From Siphlonurus alternatus (lineage: Eukaryota > Arthropoda > Insecta > Ephemeroptera > Siphlonuridae): a stretch of DNA of 64,000 nucleotides. A model generated the notes under the pieces. That model was given only the letters and a program-made list of their open reading frames with translations, did no database searches and was not told the origin of the DNA. A program made the translations under genes and the position numbers. The DNA lies in NCBI GenBank assembly GCA_949825025.1, contig OX463787.1, forward strand, positions 14,195,707 through 14,259,706, in the 5' to 3' direction. Numbering within the stretch: the first letter of the stretch is position 1; the number at the start of each line of letters is the position of its first letter. Below are positions 1 to 12,299 of this stretch, piece by piece.

Positions 1-1070
1 ATGCAATTTACACCATTTTTTTAAACGTTAATATTACATCTTATTTTGTTATCTTCATGTCAAAATTTAATAATTAACATAATTAATACATGAATTAATT
101 TTAAGTACAATGACCTCTAGTTTTATAATTTGTCGTAAAAATAATTGCAATTATAGAAGTTAGACTAGGTGGAAATGCAAATTTCGTAGTTGCGTGACAT
201 GCCTCATATTATACATAAGAATAAATTAGTTAACACTAACCTGTTATTTTACGTTTAAAATTTTTAAATTTAGTTTAAAGGAAACAAAGGCCATGTCATT
301 CTAAGACATGCAGACTCTATTCTTTAACATCAAATTAGACATTAAGTGATTAATTATCAAACTTCTTCTACTGTTATTTTAAATTTTAATCTCTGGAAGG
401 GAATTAAGGTAAAATTATAGAGCTACATTATATATTTGTCAGCAGCAGGGTTCATTTGAAAAATAATAATATAATATTGCAATAATTGTTTTAATGCCGC
501 ATTTTAAAATTGAAATATGTTATTTTATTAATTTTAGTCCATATTTTGATACAATTAATTATTTTTATATTATTATATTTAAGTAAAATGTAATCTATAT
601 GTACCTAACACATTGCTCATTATAACTAATATTTCTAATTTTTTTATTCTGGCATGCAATTTTCTAAATGAAGTGAATGCAGTAAAGAATATTGAAAAGA
701 AATTTATAAATTAATACAACATATAAAATACCGTATAGGAACAAATAACATACCATATGGAATTTGAACATTTTAATTTGTAATGTCACATTTTTATATA
801 ACGCCATACCATGGCATATACATATGAATAATATTAAAATAGCAATAAAGATATTTCAAGGTTACATATAAATTATATTTTTCTAGATATACATATTATA
901 CAGAAGGATAAGAGACTGTTATCTATCTTTTCTTAAAGTTTTTTAGCCCCTTACCGCGCGCGCCTTCTTGCAATGACTTCCGTTCCACCGTTATATATAA
1001 TACATCATAACATTATGATTAAATTATAATGTATTAGGATAGTAATTTCAACCTTATTAACTTGAAGGTT
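1..1070. other. AT-rich non-coding stretch
   Basis: No open frame of credible length, repeat copy or RNA gene is visible. The only compositional anomaly is a short CpG-containing patch near 945-985 (CTTACCGCGCGCGCC). Confidence 0.6.
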
Positions 1071-1075
1071 AAGTT

Positions 1076-1189
1076 ATGTTGCTTATGGATCACGTCTCCC
1101 CAAGCGCATCTTGTTATGGGTCAAGAAACAAAGTTTTGCTTCGTGAAGCGTGCTATGTTCTTCTTATGACTGCCGTGAATGAGGTATAA
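1076..1189 (+). other. GC-rich small ORF, possible coding exon
   Basis: An ATG-started frame of 37 codons (MLLMDHVSPSASCYG...) sits in a 100-bp block that is clearly richer in G+C than its AT-rich surroundings. It runs to a glutamate codon followed by GTATAAG, which resembles a splice donor, and then hits TAA. An in-frame TAA lies just upstream of the first ATG. I do not recognise the peptide and see no partner exon nearby. It may be an unrecognised first exon, a decayed transposon fragment, or a GC islet that is open by chance. Confidence 0.15.
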
Positions 1190-2407
1190 GTTATATACAT
1201 ATGCTTGCATTTACCTCTTTATAAAAATATGTACATGTTATATTTGTTACAGTTTTAAGGGTTGAGGGTTTTTTATGTTCGTTTTTTGAAGATACATATT
1301 TTAAATCAATTATTAATACTTCTATAAATAGCTTAATCTTAATAGTTATATTTTAAATTTTATTTCATTAAAAATTAAATTATTTATTATTAAAATATTT
1401 TATAATTGTTACATTTTATAAATATAAATTTAGCAGCTACTTAACTGTGATATGGTGCCGTAGTGCCTTGCTTGCTACCCTCACCCATTATTTTTGTTCA
1501 TATGTGTGTAACTAGGGTGAAATAACAAAAATTATTGCCGTTTGTAATTTTATAAATGAAATTAAAAATGTGGTAACAATAATACATTTTTTAATTAAAA
1601 ATGCTATTAAATATTGAAGCTTAGACGTAGATATGATACAAATTTTGTATATCTTGACAACGCAAATCTCGGGCATTAACTAAAATTAAGATAAACTTAT
1701 TACATCCAATAATAAGAAGTATGATCGATACAAATTACTTTGAAATCTTTGACTCAAATTAACAACTATTTTGTGCATTTGAGATGATTTAAAATAATAT
1801 GCATTCATATTATCTTTACGACAAAATTTTTAAAATAAAAAAAAAAGTTCATTATTGACGATATTATCTTACTTCTTACTACAAGAGCAAAAATTATATG
1901 CCTATATTAATATGTATTGCTCTTTCATAAAATATTTAAACTCCCTGCATGTATCATACCGGTTTGCAATGCAAAACATGGTGTTATAAAATAAAATTTT
2001 AGCAAAAAGAAACAAAAAATTCATTCAATAATCAATCAAGAAATTGATTAAAATTATCATTTTTTGCTTTTAAAGTAAAAAATAAAAAAATAAGCATTGT
2101 AAAAATTACAAGTACTTCCGAATGCTATATAATTCATTGCAATTATAGTTTATCATTATGCATTTAATTATCTTTATTTTTGCTGGTGCCATCAGAATAG
2201 TATGTAAATTTTAAATGCTTTTTGCTGGTATGACGTAAATGAAATGCTAACTAATTCATATAACCACCCACATGTATGTACATGTTGATAAGTTCACTGT
2301 ACATTAAACAAAAACATGAATTATGAATGCGTGTATATACCTCGGGACAGTATGAACCTGACATGTTTGAGGGTTTTGTCAAGCAGTGGTGACTTTTTTT
2401 TCATTGG
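1190..2407. other. AT-rich non-coding stretch
   Basis: I see no coding, RNA or repeat feature here beyond A/T runs. Confidence 0.6.
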
Positions 2408-2624
2408 TACAGTCAAATTTATGTAATATTTCTACCGGAAGTAGCCGGAAGTGAGAGATTTCTGGTCGTCTTGTTCGTGTCTGAGTCTTGAAAATTTACA
2501 AACAAATTAGTACTCTTCTTACGAAACTGTAGCCAAAATTTCAAAATGTAAATATGAATAGGAAGGCCACAAACCTTTCACTTCCGGGCACTTCCGTAGG
2601 GGATTTTAAATTAATATGACTGTA
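2408..2624. mobile_element. Tc1/mariner-like MITE, copy 1, carrying ETS-type motifs
   Basis: A 217-bp element is bounded by TA and by imperfect terminal inverted repeats: TACAGTCAAATTTATGTAAT at the left, and its complement ending in TGACTGTA at the right. Inside each terminus are paired GGAA cores (ACCGGAAGT and GCCGGAAGTG at the left, the reverse at the right). A second copy lies at 4737-4934 in the same orientation with about 85% identity by eye. TA flanks fit Tc1/mariner target duplication. No coding capacity. Confidence 0.75.
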
Positions 2625-2798
2625 GACTGAATGCTCTTGTCCTATACAGACAAATAATAAATCTATGCATATTTTTTTGTCTCTTCAAGCTGTTGCATGT
2701 AAATCAGCTATGCTGCGGTCAAGATTATAAAAACTTTGTATGACATATTTATACTTTATATAATGATATATGATTTACAGGCAAATTCAAATCATAAC

Positions 2799-3135
2799 TA
2801 AAGCTGCGTCGAGCGTGGTTAGAACTTAGATGGGTGACCGTTTAAATTAAAAATTACGTTACTTTCACCTTAAGGAGCAACGTAATTAGTGCATTTAGTG
2901 CATTTAATGCAATGATGCACTTTTATTAGTGTTTCCCCAGGCTTTGGATAACTTTGGTTCATAAAAAGTAGAGTTGTCCATCCTGACTGAGATTTTCCAC
3001 GGTTCCCTCAGTCTCACTTCAGTGAATGCTGGGACGTGTACCAGACCGTGGTCATCATCCTTTATCCCTATAGCCATTACCCCGCCTTGAGCTTCAAGCT
3101 CATATAGGGGTGTATCCTTAATAAGAAAAATATTA
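2799..3135 (+). mobile_element. 5S rRNA-derived SINE (SINE3-like), copy 1
   Basis: The first 40 bases (2801-2840) match the 3' half of eukaryotic 5S rRNA, including the internal promoter C box: GCGTGGTTAGAACTTAGATG followed by GGTGACCG. The body continues with a segment ending CCCCAGGCTTTGGA, then GTCCATCCTGACTGAG, and finishes at GGGGTGTATCC. The same order occurs at 20974-21210 and, reversed, at 48404-48750. The 5' third of the 5S part is missing. The element has no protein coding capacity; the frame visible on the opposite strand is incidental. Confidence 0.85.
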
Positions 3136-3379
3136 AATAATTTAAATATATGATGAATATGTATAATAGATAAATGTAACTTTAAATTATGCATGCAGTA
3201 ATCAATTATTTAAACACGTGATCTTATATAGTGTAAATTTTGACTATTTTTTTGTCATAAGTCATAAGTTGCAAAATAAAAAACGCACTTTCTGATATGA
3301 ATTAATTTGATATATCTGTAATATCTGTATACATTAAAGTTCACCTTTATTGATAGTTTGTCCTGTTTTGAATCTCTGC
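3136..3379. other. AT-rich spacer with one E-box
   Basis: Nothing is visible except a CACGTG hexamer at 3214-3219. Confidence 0.5.
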
Positions 3380-3380
3380 A

Positions 3381-3413
<33 letters not shown>

Positions 3414-3428
3414 TATATTATATTATAT
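3380..3428. repeat. (AT)n microsatellite grading into (ATATT)n
   Basis: Fifteen AT dinucleotides in a row are followed by several TATTA pentamers. Confidence 0.95.
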
Positions 3429-4283
3429 TTATTACATTTACTACTTATATATTATGCAAAATACATTCAGTATAATAATGTATCACTTTTATAATCAAAA
3501 TGAAATAATAATCTTCCTTGCTCTATCTTGAAGTACTGTATATATGTTTAATATATATTAAAATATAATTATGCAAATTATATCAAACTCATTGAATAAT
3601 ACTCCTTTATAAAATGAATTGCACTAAAATAAGAAAAATATATCAAGTTGGGAACATTATAAAGTCATTAACCTTTATGATAATTGATTATATTTTTTGT
3701 TTTCTGTATTTGTTTCATAATACCGTTAAAGCAAAACATTGCATTTGATTGTGTTGTGTGAAAAAAAATGTTTTGTTTAAAAATGAATTTTTATTACTTA
3801 AAATGAAATATTATGAGAACTTTTTTGTACAACAAAAATTTTGTAATTCACAGGAAAGTGCAAACATTTTTTTCTAAACATTTTTTTTTTTTTAAATAAT
3901 TTTAAAAAAATCAATTTAAATTTGAAATTTATTTTACATTTTTGTGCAGCTCAAAATTAATTTGATCTAAAATTTATAATTTATATACTATAAAATATAT
4001 TGACTTTAAAAATTTTAAATATAAAAACTCTAAACAAAAATGTTGCGAAAACCTTTGCAACTGATATACACTAATTTTAAATTTTCACTGTTCCGGTTAA
4101 AAATTTTGATGCAGTAGAAAATTTGGTAGCATTCACCATACATAATAAAATAAAATAAATAATGTATACATGGAGAAATTTGCTTCGAAGAATAACTGAA
4201 GTAAATCTGAACCTATAAGTAATCATAAGTTCAGAAGGGGTCCCGTTTACTGAAAATAAATAAAGAAACATAGCAAGAAAATT
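3429..4283. other. AT-rich non-coding stretch
   Basis: I see only A/T-rich sequence with poly-T and poly-A runs; no gene or repeat copy. Confidence 0.6.
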
Positions 4284-4368
4284 TGCGGCCAATAAATGGC
4301 CGCGCTGGGGGCATACATGACCCAAATGTGTCAATTGCCCCAAAATACCAACCAACCAACCAACCAAC
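4284..4368. repeat. Small GCGGCC/GGCCGC hairpin plus (ACCA)n run
   Basis: GCGGCC (about 4285) pairs with GGCCGC (about 4298) across a 7-base loop. The following 60 bases end in a short ACCA tandem run (4348-4368). Its function is unknown, and it may be the end of a decayed transposon. Confidence 0.5.
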
Positions 4369-4654
4369 TGAAAATAAAATTTCTTACATGCATGTTGCAT
4401 AATATATAAGATTTACCGACAGAAAAAATAATTCTTACATTTATTTCTTACAAGGAAAAGTAAGAATAAGATATTTTGTAGTATATTTTCTAAAATTTAA
4501 GTTTTCCTTATATATGATTATCGCCATAGCGCCATACTGCATAATTAAAATAAAATCATGAAACATATTATTAAATTTTCAACTTCATTATTGAACCATA
4601 ATAACATTGTAGTTATAACTTTTAAATTGAATGGTGACATTTCTTATGTATTAA

Positions 4655-4710
4655 AGTGTACAAATGATAGGTCGCGTGGCATCGCGGGATCCCGCAACAA
4701 CAAGAAAGAG
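4655..4710. other. GC islet with GTCGCGTGGCA word
   Basis: GGTCGCGTGGCATCGCGGGA begins at 4670. The core GTCGCGTGGCA recurs at 7583-7594 (reverse) and 24360-24372, with near matches at 16971 and 18031. The islet directly abuts MITE copy 2. Confidence 0.35.
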
Positions 4711-4736
4711 AACATGCTTTTTGAGAGCAAGCAAAG

Positions 4737-4934
4737 TACACTCAAATTTATGTAATATTCCCGCCGGAAGTAGCCGGAAGTGAGAGGCTTTTGGTCGTCT
4801 TGTTCATGTCTGAGTCTTGAAAACTTGCAAACAAGTTAGTCTCTTCTTGAAGCCAAAATTTCAAAATGTAAATTCGAATAGGAAGGCTAGAAATCTCCTA
4901 CTTCCGGCGGGAAATTTAAAATAATTTGAACTGC
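4737..4934. mobile_element. Tc1/mariner-like MITE, copy 2, carrying ETS-type motifs
   Basis: This is a same-orientation relative of 2408-2624, starting TACACTCAAATTTATG and ending in the complementary but degraded ATTTGAACTGCA. It keeps the paired CCGGAAGTAGCCGGAAGTG block on the left and CTACTTCCGGCGGG on the right. It is slightly shorter through small internal deletions. Confidence 0.75.
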
Positions 4935-6049
4935 AAAGCAAAGTGGTCCTCGTCCCCCTGTCTTGGTAATATCTCGTGTGGCACAGGAAGTTCTGGCTCA
5001 GGGGAGCGGAAACCGTGACCAAGGAAGAAGGAGCACCTTTTTACCTGAGATACACACCCTCTATATAACTTGTATAACAAACACCATAGCAAAATAAAAT
5101 TGACTAATTTAATTATAAGGAAAAAAAAAATCACTAGATTTTTATATCAGTTTTATTAGAAATTATATGTTTTTAAATTAAGATTAATTATATTTTAATT
5201 AATAATGGTTGTTTAATTTTAAATAACATTATTAATGAAATTAAATGATCGCTTAAAATAATAACGCCCTAATTTATAATACAAAATTTAAGATTTAAAA
5301 TTGTTGTCGCTGCATTTTGTTATAAAAATTGTATGTCATATTCTTTTTTACAATATATAATGTTATATATTTCAAAACCGTGAAGGAAATGTTGAAAACA
5401 CTAACCACAAAATTTAAAAGTAATATTTTTATCTTATAAAATAATAAAAATTAATTTTCATAAGTTTACAGTACATATTTACAACAGCATAGGAAATTAA
5501 CGATGTAATTTTTTAATAATTAATAATATTTGGTTTTTGTATTAGTTTTGTTAGATTTAATTAGGGTGTTGTTGACAAGAAGAAATAAGTGCTTATTACC
5601 GTAATTAATTAATTAGATTAACCATAAATACGTCTAAAATATTAAGATCTCACCACATATATTATTCGTTGCACTATAGGTATATATTTTATGAGTGATT
5701 GCAACACATAATTAAATTAATAAGAAATATACCTCAATGTTTACAACTCCCATACACCTAAATAAATTAACGCCAAACATTTTTCTTGAACTTATAAAAA
5801 TATTAAATATCGCTATTTTTATAAATATGGTACTTCTAGCAGTTTTAGCTTTAGCACATTTCATTTTTTTTTTTTTTTTTTTTTTATTTCATTTTAATCA
5901 TATACATTATTGTCCAGCCAAAGCTTTATATTTTTAAAGCTTGCCGGCTGGTGCAAATTAAATATACAGAATAATATTTTCAATCAAGCTCATAGCAAAT
6001 GGATATGAAACAATTGTATTATCTTATATTACCACGACACAAAAAAAGT
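4935..6049. other. AT-rich non-coding stretch
   Basis: A moderately GC-rich 120-bp patch (4945-5070) and a small hairpin around 5914-5952 (CCAGCC...GGCTGG) are all that stand out. No open frame of credible length. Confidence 0.5.
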
Positions 6050-6458
6050 CAAAAATAAATTCATAAAAAATACTAACGAAACTACTTCTCACACAACCAT
6101 CACAATACCATAACCATTGCATGAAAGATTATTTGATACTATTTATGAATTTTCTTTTTTAAATACAATATGAAAAAAAAAAAAAAGTCATAAATAATAC
6201 CAACGAAACTACATCTCACACAATCATCACAGTAAAATAACCATTGTATGAAAGATTATTTAATACTAATTATGAATTTTAAACAATTTCACATAGAGAA
6301 AAAAAAAAATAACTTATAATTTTTATCAAATTAAATTTGGTACAGGAATACAAAGTTGGAAAATTCAAAAATAATATTAACGAAGCTACATCTCATACAA
6401 TCATCACAGTAAAATAACCATTGTATGAAAGATTATTTAATACTAATTATGAATTTTC
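6050..6458 (+). repeat. Three direct copies of a ~100-bp unit
   Basis: Units at about 6050-6154, 6187-6282 and 6365-6457 share CTCACACAATCATCACAGTA, then ACCATTGTATGAAAGATTAT, and finish TATGAATTTT. Units 2 and 3 are closer to each other than to unit 1. They are separated by A-rich linkers. No reading frame is conserved. Confidence 0.85.
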
Positions 6459-6764
6459 ATGAACAATATCAACATAAAACAATACATGCACTTTATGTAA
6501 TGTATACAAATAAAATATATATTCATAATAATAATAAAAAAGACCATCAAATTTCATGTTATAAAAAATAATAAATAATAAATCATATATTTTTTCTTAT
6601 ACTTTAACTTGCAGCAATTTTTCACTAAAAGAAGTTGTCTGAAATTAATTAGGAATGTACAAATGGAACCTTTTTGATTTAAAAAATTATTACATAAGAT
6701 TTGCTACGTTAAATTAAAGTATTGCTGAGACAACAAGCACAAGAGATATATTTTTTATAATTTA

Positions 6765-7153
6765 TTTTCTTATTTATTTATTTTTTTTTGCCATCAATTT
6801 GTCAGCGTTAATAGCCATGCTTTAATATTCTTTTTAACTACATTCTTGGAAACAATATTTTTTAATTCAATAGGCATATCATTCCATAATCTTGGGATCA
6901 GATAATCCCATGTTCTTTCCATAAAACGATTTGTTCTAAAAGGGGTTAACAATGGATCATTATCTATTAATCTAGTCTGATAATTATGTACCCTTAAGTC
7001 ACCATGATTTATATCAAAATATTTTTCCACAATAAGTGAGTATTTAGACTGTAACTTTACCGGCAATATTTTCCAATATAAAAAAACGTTGTCACTTTTC
7101 TCAAATTTTATCCCTTTTTTCATACATTTTAAGACACTTTTCTGCATTTTCAT
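6765..7153 (-). pseudogene. Non-LTR retrotransposon reverse transcriptase, C-terminal remnant
   Basis: A 119-codon frame on the minus strand ends at 6794. Its last third resembles the conserved C-terminal tail of CR1/Jockey-like reverse transcriptase ORFs: RTWDYLIPRLWNDMPIELK, followed by a hydrophobic AWLLTL end. That tail is usually of the form R.....P.LWN.LP..I. Downstream on the same strand, 6765-6793 is a (TAAA)n-like tail, as expected at a LINE 3' end. The polymerase active-site region is absent, so this is a 5'-truncated dead copy. The family assignment (CR1/L2/Jockey) is by pattern only. Confidence 0.6.
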
Positions 7154-8399
7154 AATATCTTTAGTATTTCATATTTTCATTTATATTTCATAATAATATG
7201 TATTTTGCATCATTCAAATCATTTGCAGAGATGGATACTGGTGTTTAATGTGTGTTTTAACCGTAATTGGTTGTGAACAATATTTATATTTATGAATTTA
7301 GAATTTATTATTAGTTATATTCTCAATTTTATATTTTATAACAAAAATAATTTTATTTATAATATCAAAATTAAAAAGTAAAAAAATAATAAACCATATT
7401 AATTTTTTTAATTTTGAAGAAAAGAAAATAACATATTAACTAAAGTAAATTGTACACGGTTATTATGTAATATTAAAAAGTCTCGAGTACCTACAGAAAA
7501 ATGTATAACAAAGGAAAGTCTACTTGAGAAAAGATGGAGCAAACATCTTTTAGTGAGAGATGAGAGAACAGCTGCTAGGGTCCTGCCACGCGACTGCTAC
7601 CTTTATCTATTAGCTCCAGGGCACTCTCACAAGTCCCTCTACATTTGAAACAGCAACAGTTTCTATTATACTTCTCTTGTAAAGGTTTTATAAAGAAAAA
7701 AAATATCCCTGACCTATCTCTTTTATATAATATAGATAATGTAATGTGTATTTGAAATAGAAAAGATACTATTGACAGACCTGTATGAATCGAAAGTGTC
7801 CACAAATGTGAAATGTTTACTCTAAAAATTTTTAGTACCTAACTTTTTAAAACAAAAATTAAGTTTTTCAATTTTTATTTATAATTTATTCTATTTTTAT
7901 TTTAGAATTTATTTTGTAAAATAAAAATGCATTTAAAAATATTTTTTGGTCGTATTTTGGTTGAATACCGTTAATACTTAAAGGGAGTTTTATAAATTCA
8001 TAATTCCCAATTTAATTATATATATTTTTCCTAAAAAATACGAAAGTAAATGTGAAAGCAAAATCAGGTGTTGGTACATATTTCTCCGCTGTGATGAATT
8101 GAATTTATGCAAATAATTTATAATACTGTTATTGTTAATTAATATTGTTAATATATATAATATAGTCACGAAGAGTTAATTACTAATTTTTAACTTTCTA
8201 TGGTATTGCTGATTTAATCGTACAAAACTCAATATTCTGATAATATTATTAAGCTATAAGCCTAGTACGATAGTAAAGCTAAGATTTATACTGTATTTGA
8301 TTTGCTAAAAAACTTGAATTAACAAAAATAATTACGAAAATATCAATACTGAGCTTCAAGTACTACAGCTGCTTTTGATTCAAAGGTCATTTTCCAATC
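7154..8399. other. AT-rich stretch with one GC islet
   Basis: A 80-bp islet at 7565-7645 contains CTGCCACGCGAC, the reverse of the GTCGCGTGGCAG word. An AGGGAGTT octamer lies at 7982. Otherwise nothing is visible. Confidence 0.4.
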
Positions 8400-8670
8400 T
8401 AATTTCACTAATTATGACCTCCAGCGGTTCTAATATTTGTTTCTGGACATAAATCTTCAACTGAGCTCCTGTTGATGACATATAGGACACCTAGCTCTAG
8501 TTCTAAAATTAGCACAACAACAATCTGTTGCACATGGACAGGAAGGAAGTTCCTAGGTCGGTGTTTTGTCCAGTTGGCGCGTGCCCCCACCCTCCCTCTT
8601 AACTGCAGCCGCACATGCAACCCACCCCTTGCAGCACATGTAACCCCCTCCCCTTATGTACCGTTTACAC
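8400..8670. other. GC-rich islet
   Basis: A 270-bp block has higher G+C than its flanks, with C-rich runs (CCCCCACCCTCCCTC near 8584). Open frames exist on both strands (about 70 codons), but they overlap each other and resemble no family, so I do not call a gene. It may be regulatory. Confidence 0.3.
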
Positions 8671-8699
8671 GAGGAATTTAAGTAAACTACCTTATTGAA

Positions 8700-9285
8700 C
8701 ACAATTCGAATCTTCTATATTATACATCAAATCCACTGACTAAGTTTCACTAGAACATGGTAACTTTATTACGCAATAAATGAAGAAACCTCTGCCAGGA
8801 GCACGAATTGTTCAAATGAGGAATTTAAGTAATCTGCATGGCATATATTATTTTTTTAATATTTTCACTTAATTCACATCCCGGATATGATATACCATCA
8901 TTAAAATATTCGACAAACTCTCTGCAGATTATATATTTTTGCAGTATTTCTTCCTTTCTTAATATACACTGTTTAACCTTTAGTTATATACACAAAGAAT
9001 TAAGTAAACCAACATAACTACATGACCATTATAATTTTAATTAACTATATTATTAAATGTAACACTTTGAAAAGTAATAGACAAATTGGTTTTATAGAAT
9101 ACATACACAGGAGATGCAAGAAAATATTTATATTTATAATAATGATCAATTATTTATGAAATAAAATATAATTGTATATGTAAAATATAATTAATAAAAT
9201 TATTTTTAAATTTAAAAAAAAAAAAAATAATAAAAATTTAATTAATAACTAAATTTTAAATTAATTTTTAACTTAAACTATACAC
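8700..9285. other. AT-rich non-coding stretch
   Basis: Nothing recognisable. Confidence 0.5.
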
Positions 9286-9440
9286 GTGTAGACGTTACCA
9301 CCACCACATGCACTTTCTCCCTTCTCTTATGGTAACACATGCACCCCCTACCCCTACTATAGCACACTCTGGCTGATGCATGCACGCGGCATCAGCAGCT
9401 GCATATAGAGAGTAAATGTGCACAGGAATATAGGGGATGA
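9286..9440. other. GC-rich islet
   Basis: Contains ACACGTGT, CACCACCACATGCAC and CATCAGCAGCTGCAT (an E-box CAGCTG). It is embedded in strongly AT-rich DNA. Candidate cis-regulatory element by composition only. Confidence 0.3.
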
Positions 9441-11570
9441 AAATCCCTTAGTAGTGTAGTTCTATCAACCCTCATCTATTATGTCTTGTGTTTTGAACTA
9501 GTTTTTATATTATTGCGTAGATACCACTAGTTGCTTTCAATGTGTACGTATAATACCTTTACACAGACAATAATAATATTACAATCTCTTAAATGTTCTG
9601 TATACTGTATATAGTGCTATATATATGCCAGAATTGTTATATCTCACATAATTATGTCAGTGCATTAAATATACTATGCATGTTAGATTGGAAGTAAAAT
9701 GATTATTAGTGTAAATTCAGAGTGAAATCTTCATGATTAAAATTATTGTTTTTTTATTTTGGAACTGGTTGTACATACTACTTGGTTCACGTCAGACACT
9801 GAAAACATTACATAAAAAATTGCACAATCAATATAAATTTTAACCATTTTATAAATATAATAATAAATAAAAAAGCCAATTATTAGCAGGTACATTAATC
9901 ATAACACTTTCACTAATTTTGTTACTAAAATATGATATCACTGAATAGAACTCCCCTTCAATCAATTTCTTTTTTACGCCATTTTTAAAACCTAACGTCA
10001 CTTTCAATATAGGGAGTTTAAAACAAATTTATTGCAATGTTATTAAATATTAAAATTTAATAATTTTTTTAAATGTTATTTTTTTTAAATATTTAAAAAT
10101 TTATATTATAGTTTTAAATAAATATATATTATTTTGTTTTACTGCTTTTATTAAATTAAGATTTAAACATAATATTTCGCTAATTATTGCTACTTTTTAT
10201 TACTATAAGTTGTATTTTTTATAAATAAATATTGTCACAAAAAATTACCTTGATTGTAAAATAAATATAATACCATCGAGGTTATTAGGGTGAAATTTAA
10301 AATTAAAAGTGCGAAAATTGGACCTACTTCATAATAATTAACCACTAGTTTAACTGATATATCATTATTATAGATTAAAACACCAATTTTGAGAAATTAA
10401 TAATAATAAAATTATTACAGACAATTTCAAAGTTTATTACAAAGCCCTAAGCCCTAAGGTGCTGTAAATAAAAAAAAACTTGCGCATTTCTCTATGCAAT
10501 CTGTTGCATCGCTTCAACAATATAAAAATACTGCAGCATCTTTATAAATAGTCCTATAAAATGAGAACTCCCAATTTTAATTTCTTTAACATAAGTACTA
10601 TAAAATTTTCAATTGAGGTAGTTTATCATATGTCAGATTAAGGTATAGTTGAGGCAGATGTTTAGGGGTTGAAAATAAAAGTACAGAGGGGTGAGATATT
10701 ATTCCATGGGGTGTGTAGAAATCCCTGAACAGTCTGCATTGCATCAGCAGCATAATATGTTGTGGGGAGGAAATATTGTTCATATTTCAAGCCAGATTAT
10801 TATTATAAAAATAGTAAAATCAAAGCAGAGGTCTAATTAATGTTATGATTTATTTCATGTAATAAATTTTTAAAAATATCAATGGTAAGAGTGAAATGAA
10901 ATTAGATAAAAATGAATATTAGGTAATTATGGATGAATTTAGAAGCACTAAATTACTAGCTTATTTAATTTTGATCAAAATAATCTTAAAATCATTCGTA
11001 AAAATGATTAAATAGTTGATTGAATCTTGTGTTATAGCTTGTCAATTATATAAAATTTTATTCTCTAACAAATTTTAAAATTTAACTTTAATGCTAAAAT
11101 AAGATATATAAATAGCTATAATATAATTATAGAATCTGCATAAGAGTTGGCTACTATTCCAAAAAGCTGTTTTAGATTATGCAATGCAGTGCAGCTTTTA
11201 ACTATCTGATTCATTATATAACGCTCATTTTGCATAGAATTTTGTGGGAGTTGAGACAGAACATAGCTTTTGTCGTATTTATATTCAGTATATTCTCTAG
11301 TTGCAAGAGCATCTTCGTATATATTATTCTCTATACATCGACATCTTATTTAGTAATCATGCAATGCACCACACCTTATCCTAGAGTATTATACATGTGC
11401 TCTGCATTCAGCTTACTTTACAGGCTACGGATTAAAAAAATGGTCCCACAGAATGTTATATAGACTAAAATTTTAAGACAATAGAAGATAATACTGAGTA
11501 AAAATTTTAGAACCAAATTTTCAAACTTCCTAGCAAATTACTCTTTTTCAATTTTTAGATGATTATATAG
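9441..11570. other. AT-rich non-coding stretch
   Basis: An AGGGAGTT octamer lies at 10011. Short frames at 10598-10783 (minus) and 11179-11463 (plus) look like nothing I recognise and are not called. Confidence 0.5.
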
Positions 11571-11576
11571 AGCTTT

Positions 11577-11630
11577 TAGCGTACGCAGCCTATAGAGGAG
11601 GTCGTAGGTTTGAGTCCCACCTGCAATGAA
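11577..11630 (+). mobile_element. tRNA-derived SINE head fragment
   Basis: AGGTTTGAGTCCCACCT near 11608 matches the tRNA B box (GGTTCRANTCC). It is preceded by AGCGTACGCAGCC and GGAGGTCGT, typical of the anticodon-arm part of tRNA-derived SINEs. A clear A box is not found upstream, so the head is truncated or decayed. Confidence 0.4.
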
Positions 11631-11639
11631 GGCGTGGAT

Positions 11640-11790
11640 CCAGAAAAAAAATTCAGGTGGGGGGGCTGCCTCCATAAGGTCAATGTTAATAAAAAAAATG
11701 GAGTGGGAGAAATGCCTATATTGTCCATGTTAAATCCAAATTTTCGGGGGGGGGGGGAAGGGGGCTCCAGCCCACCTGTGGTCTACTTTT
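11640..11790. repeat. G-run-rich segment with inverted GGTGGG/CCCACC
   Basis: CAGGTGGGGGGGCTG (about 11655) is inverted by CCAGCCCACCTG (about 11768). A 12-base G run lies between them. It is probably part of the same decayed mobile element as the tRNA-like head. Confidence 0.35.
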
Positions 11791-11893
11791 CTCTTACTAT
11801 TTCCTTTTCACTAAACTATACTCTTTTAAAATTGGATGGTGATGCACGTCAGTTATTTAAAAAAATTGTAATCTTTGATTTCATTTTTAAGAA

Positions 11894-12215
11894 TGAATCT
11901 CAGTAGATTGATATCGTAATCGTACCGCCTGAATGCAACTAGACTTGCAGGGGATTGAGAATTTACCATCAATATGTGGCATACAAATTTTGAAGAAAAT
12001 CTGTTCTATCAGTTTTGTGAAAAATGAGGTAGAAGTTTAACATTGGCCTTATGGACGAAAACCGAAAATGGAGAGCTATTGTAAGAAAACTCCCTGACTG
12101 AATTTGCTCAAACCATAAGCGATTAAGTTTTAGAACATTCTCGATTTTTTAAAATTTTATTTCATTCGATTCGTTTGCAGGGAAATCTTCTTTGACTCCA
12201 GCAGTAACTGAGATT
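11894..12215 (+). mobile_element. Dispersed ~320-bp element, copy 1
   Basis: Bounded by GAATCTCAGTA at the left and TACTGAGATT at the right (terminal inverted repeats). The whole length reappears in reverse orientation at 28465-28796 with roughly 80% identity, including the internal words AACATTGGC and CAAACCATAAGCGATTAAG. Non-coding; a MITE-like DNA element is the likeliest identity. Confidence 0.75.
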
Positions 12216-12299
12216 AATCGTTAATGTATTTTTGTATCATAAAATACAGATCTATGTATTCCCTCTTTATTCATACAGGTATCTAATACTAAATGCAAG

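Noticed and set aside
8408..8681. Two opposed ~70-codon frames
   Set aside because: Mutually overlapping on opposite strands in a GC islet, no recognisable domain, no splice-site support.
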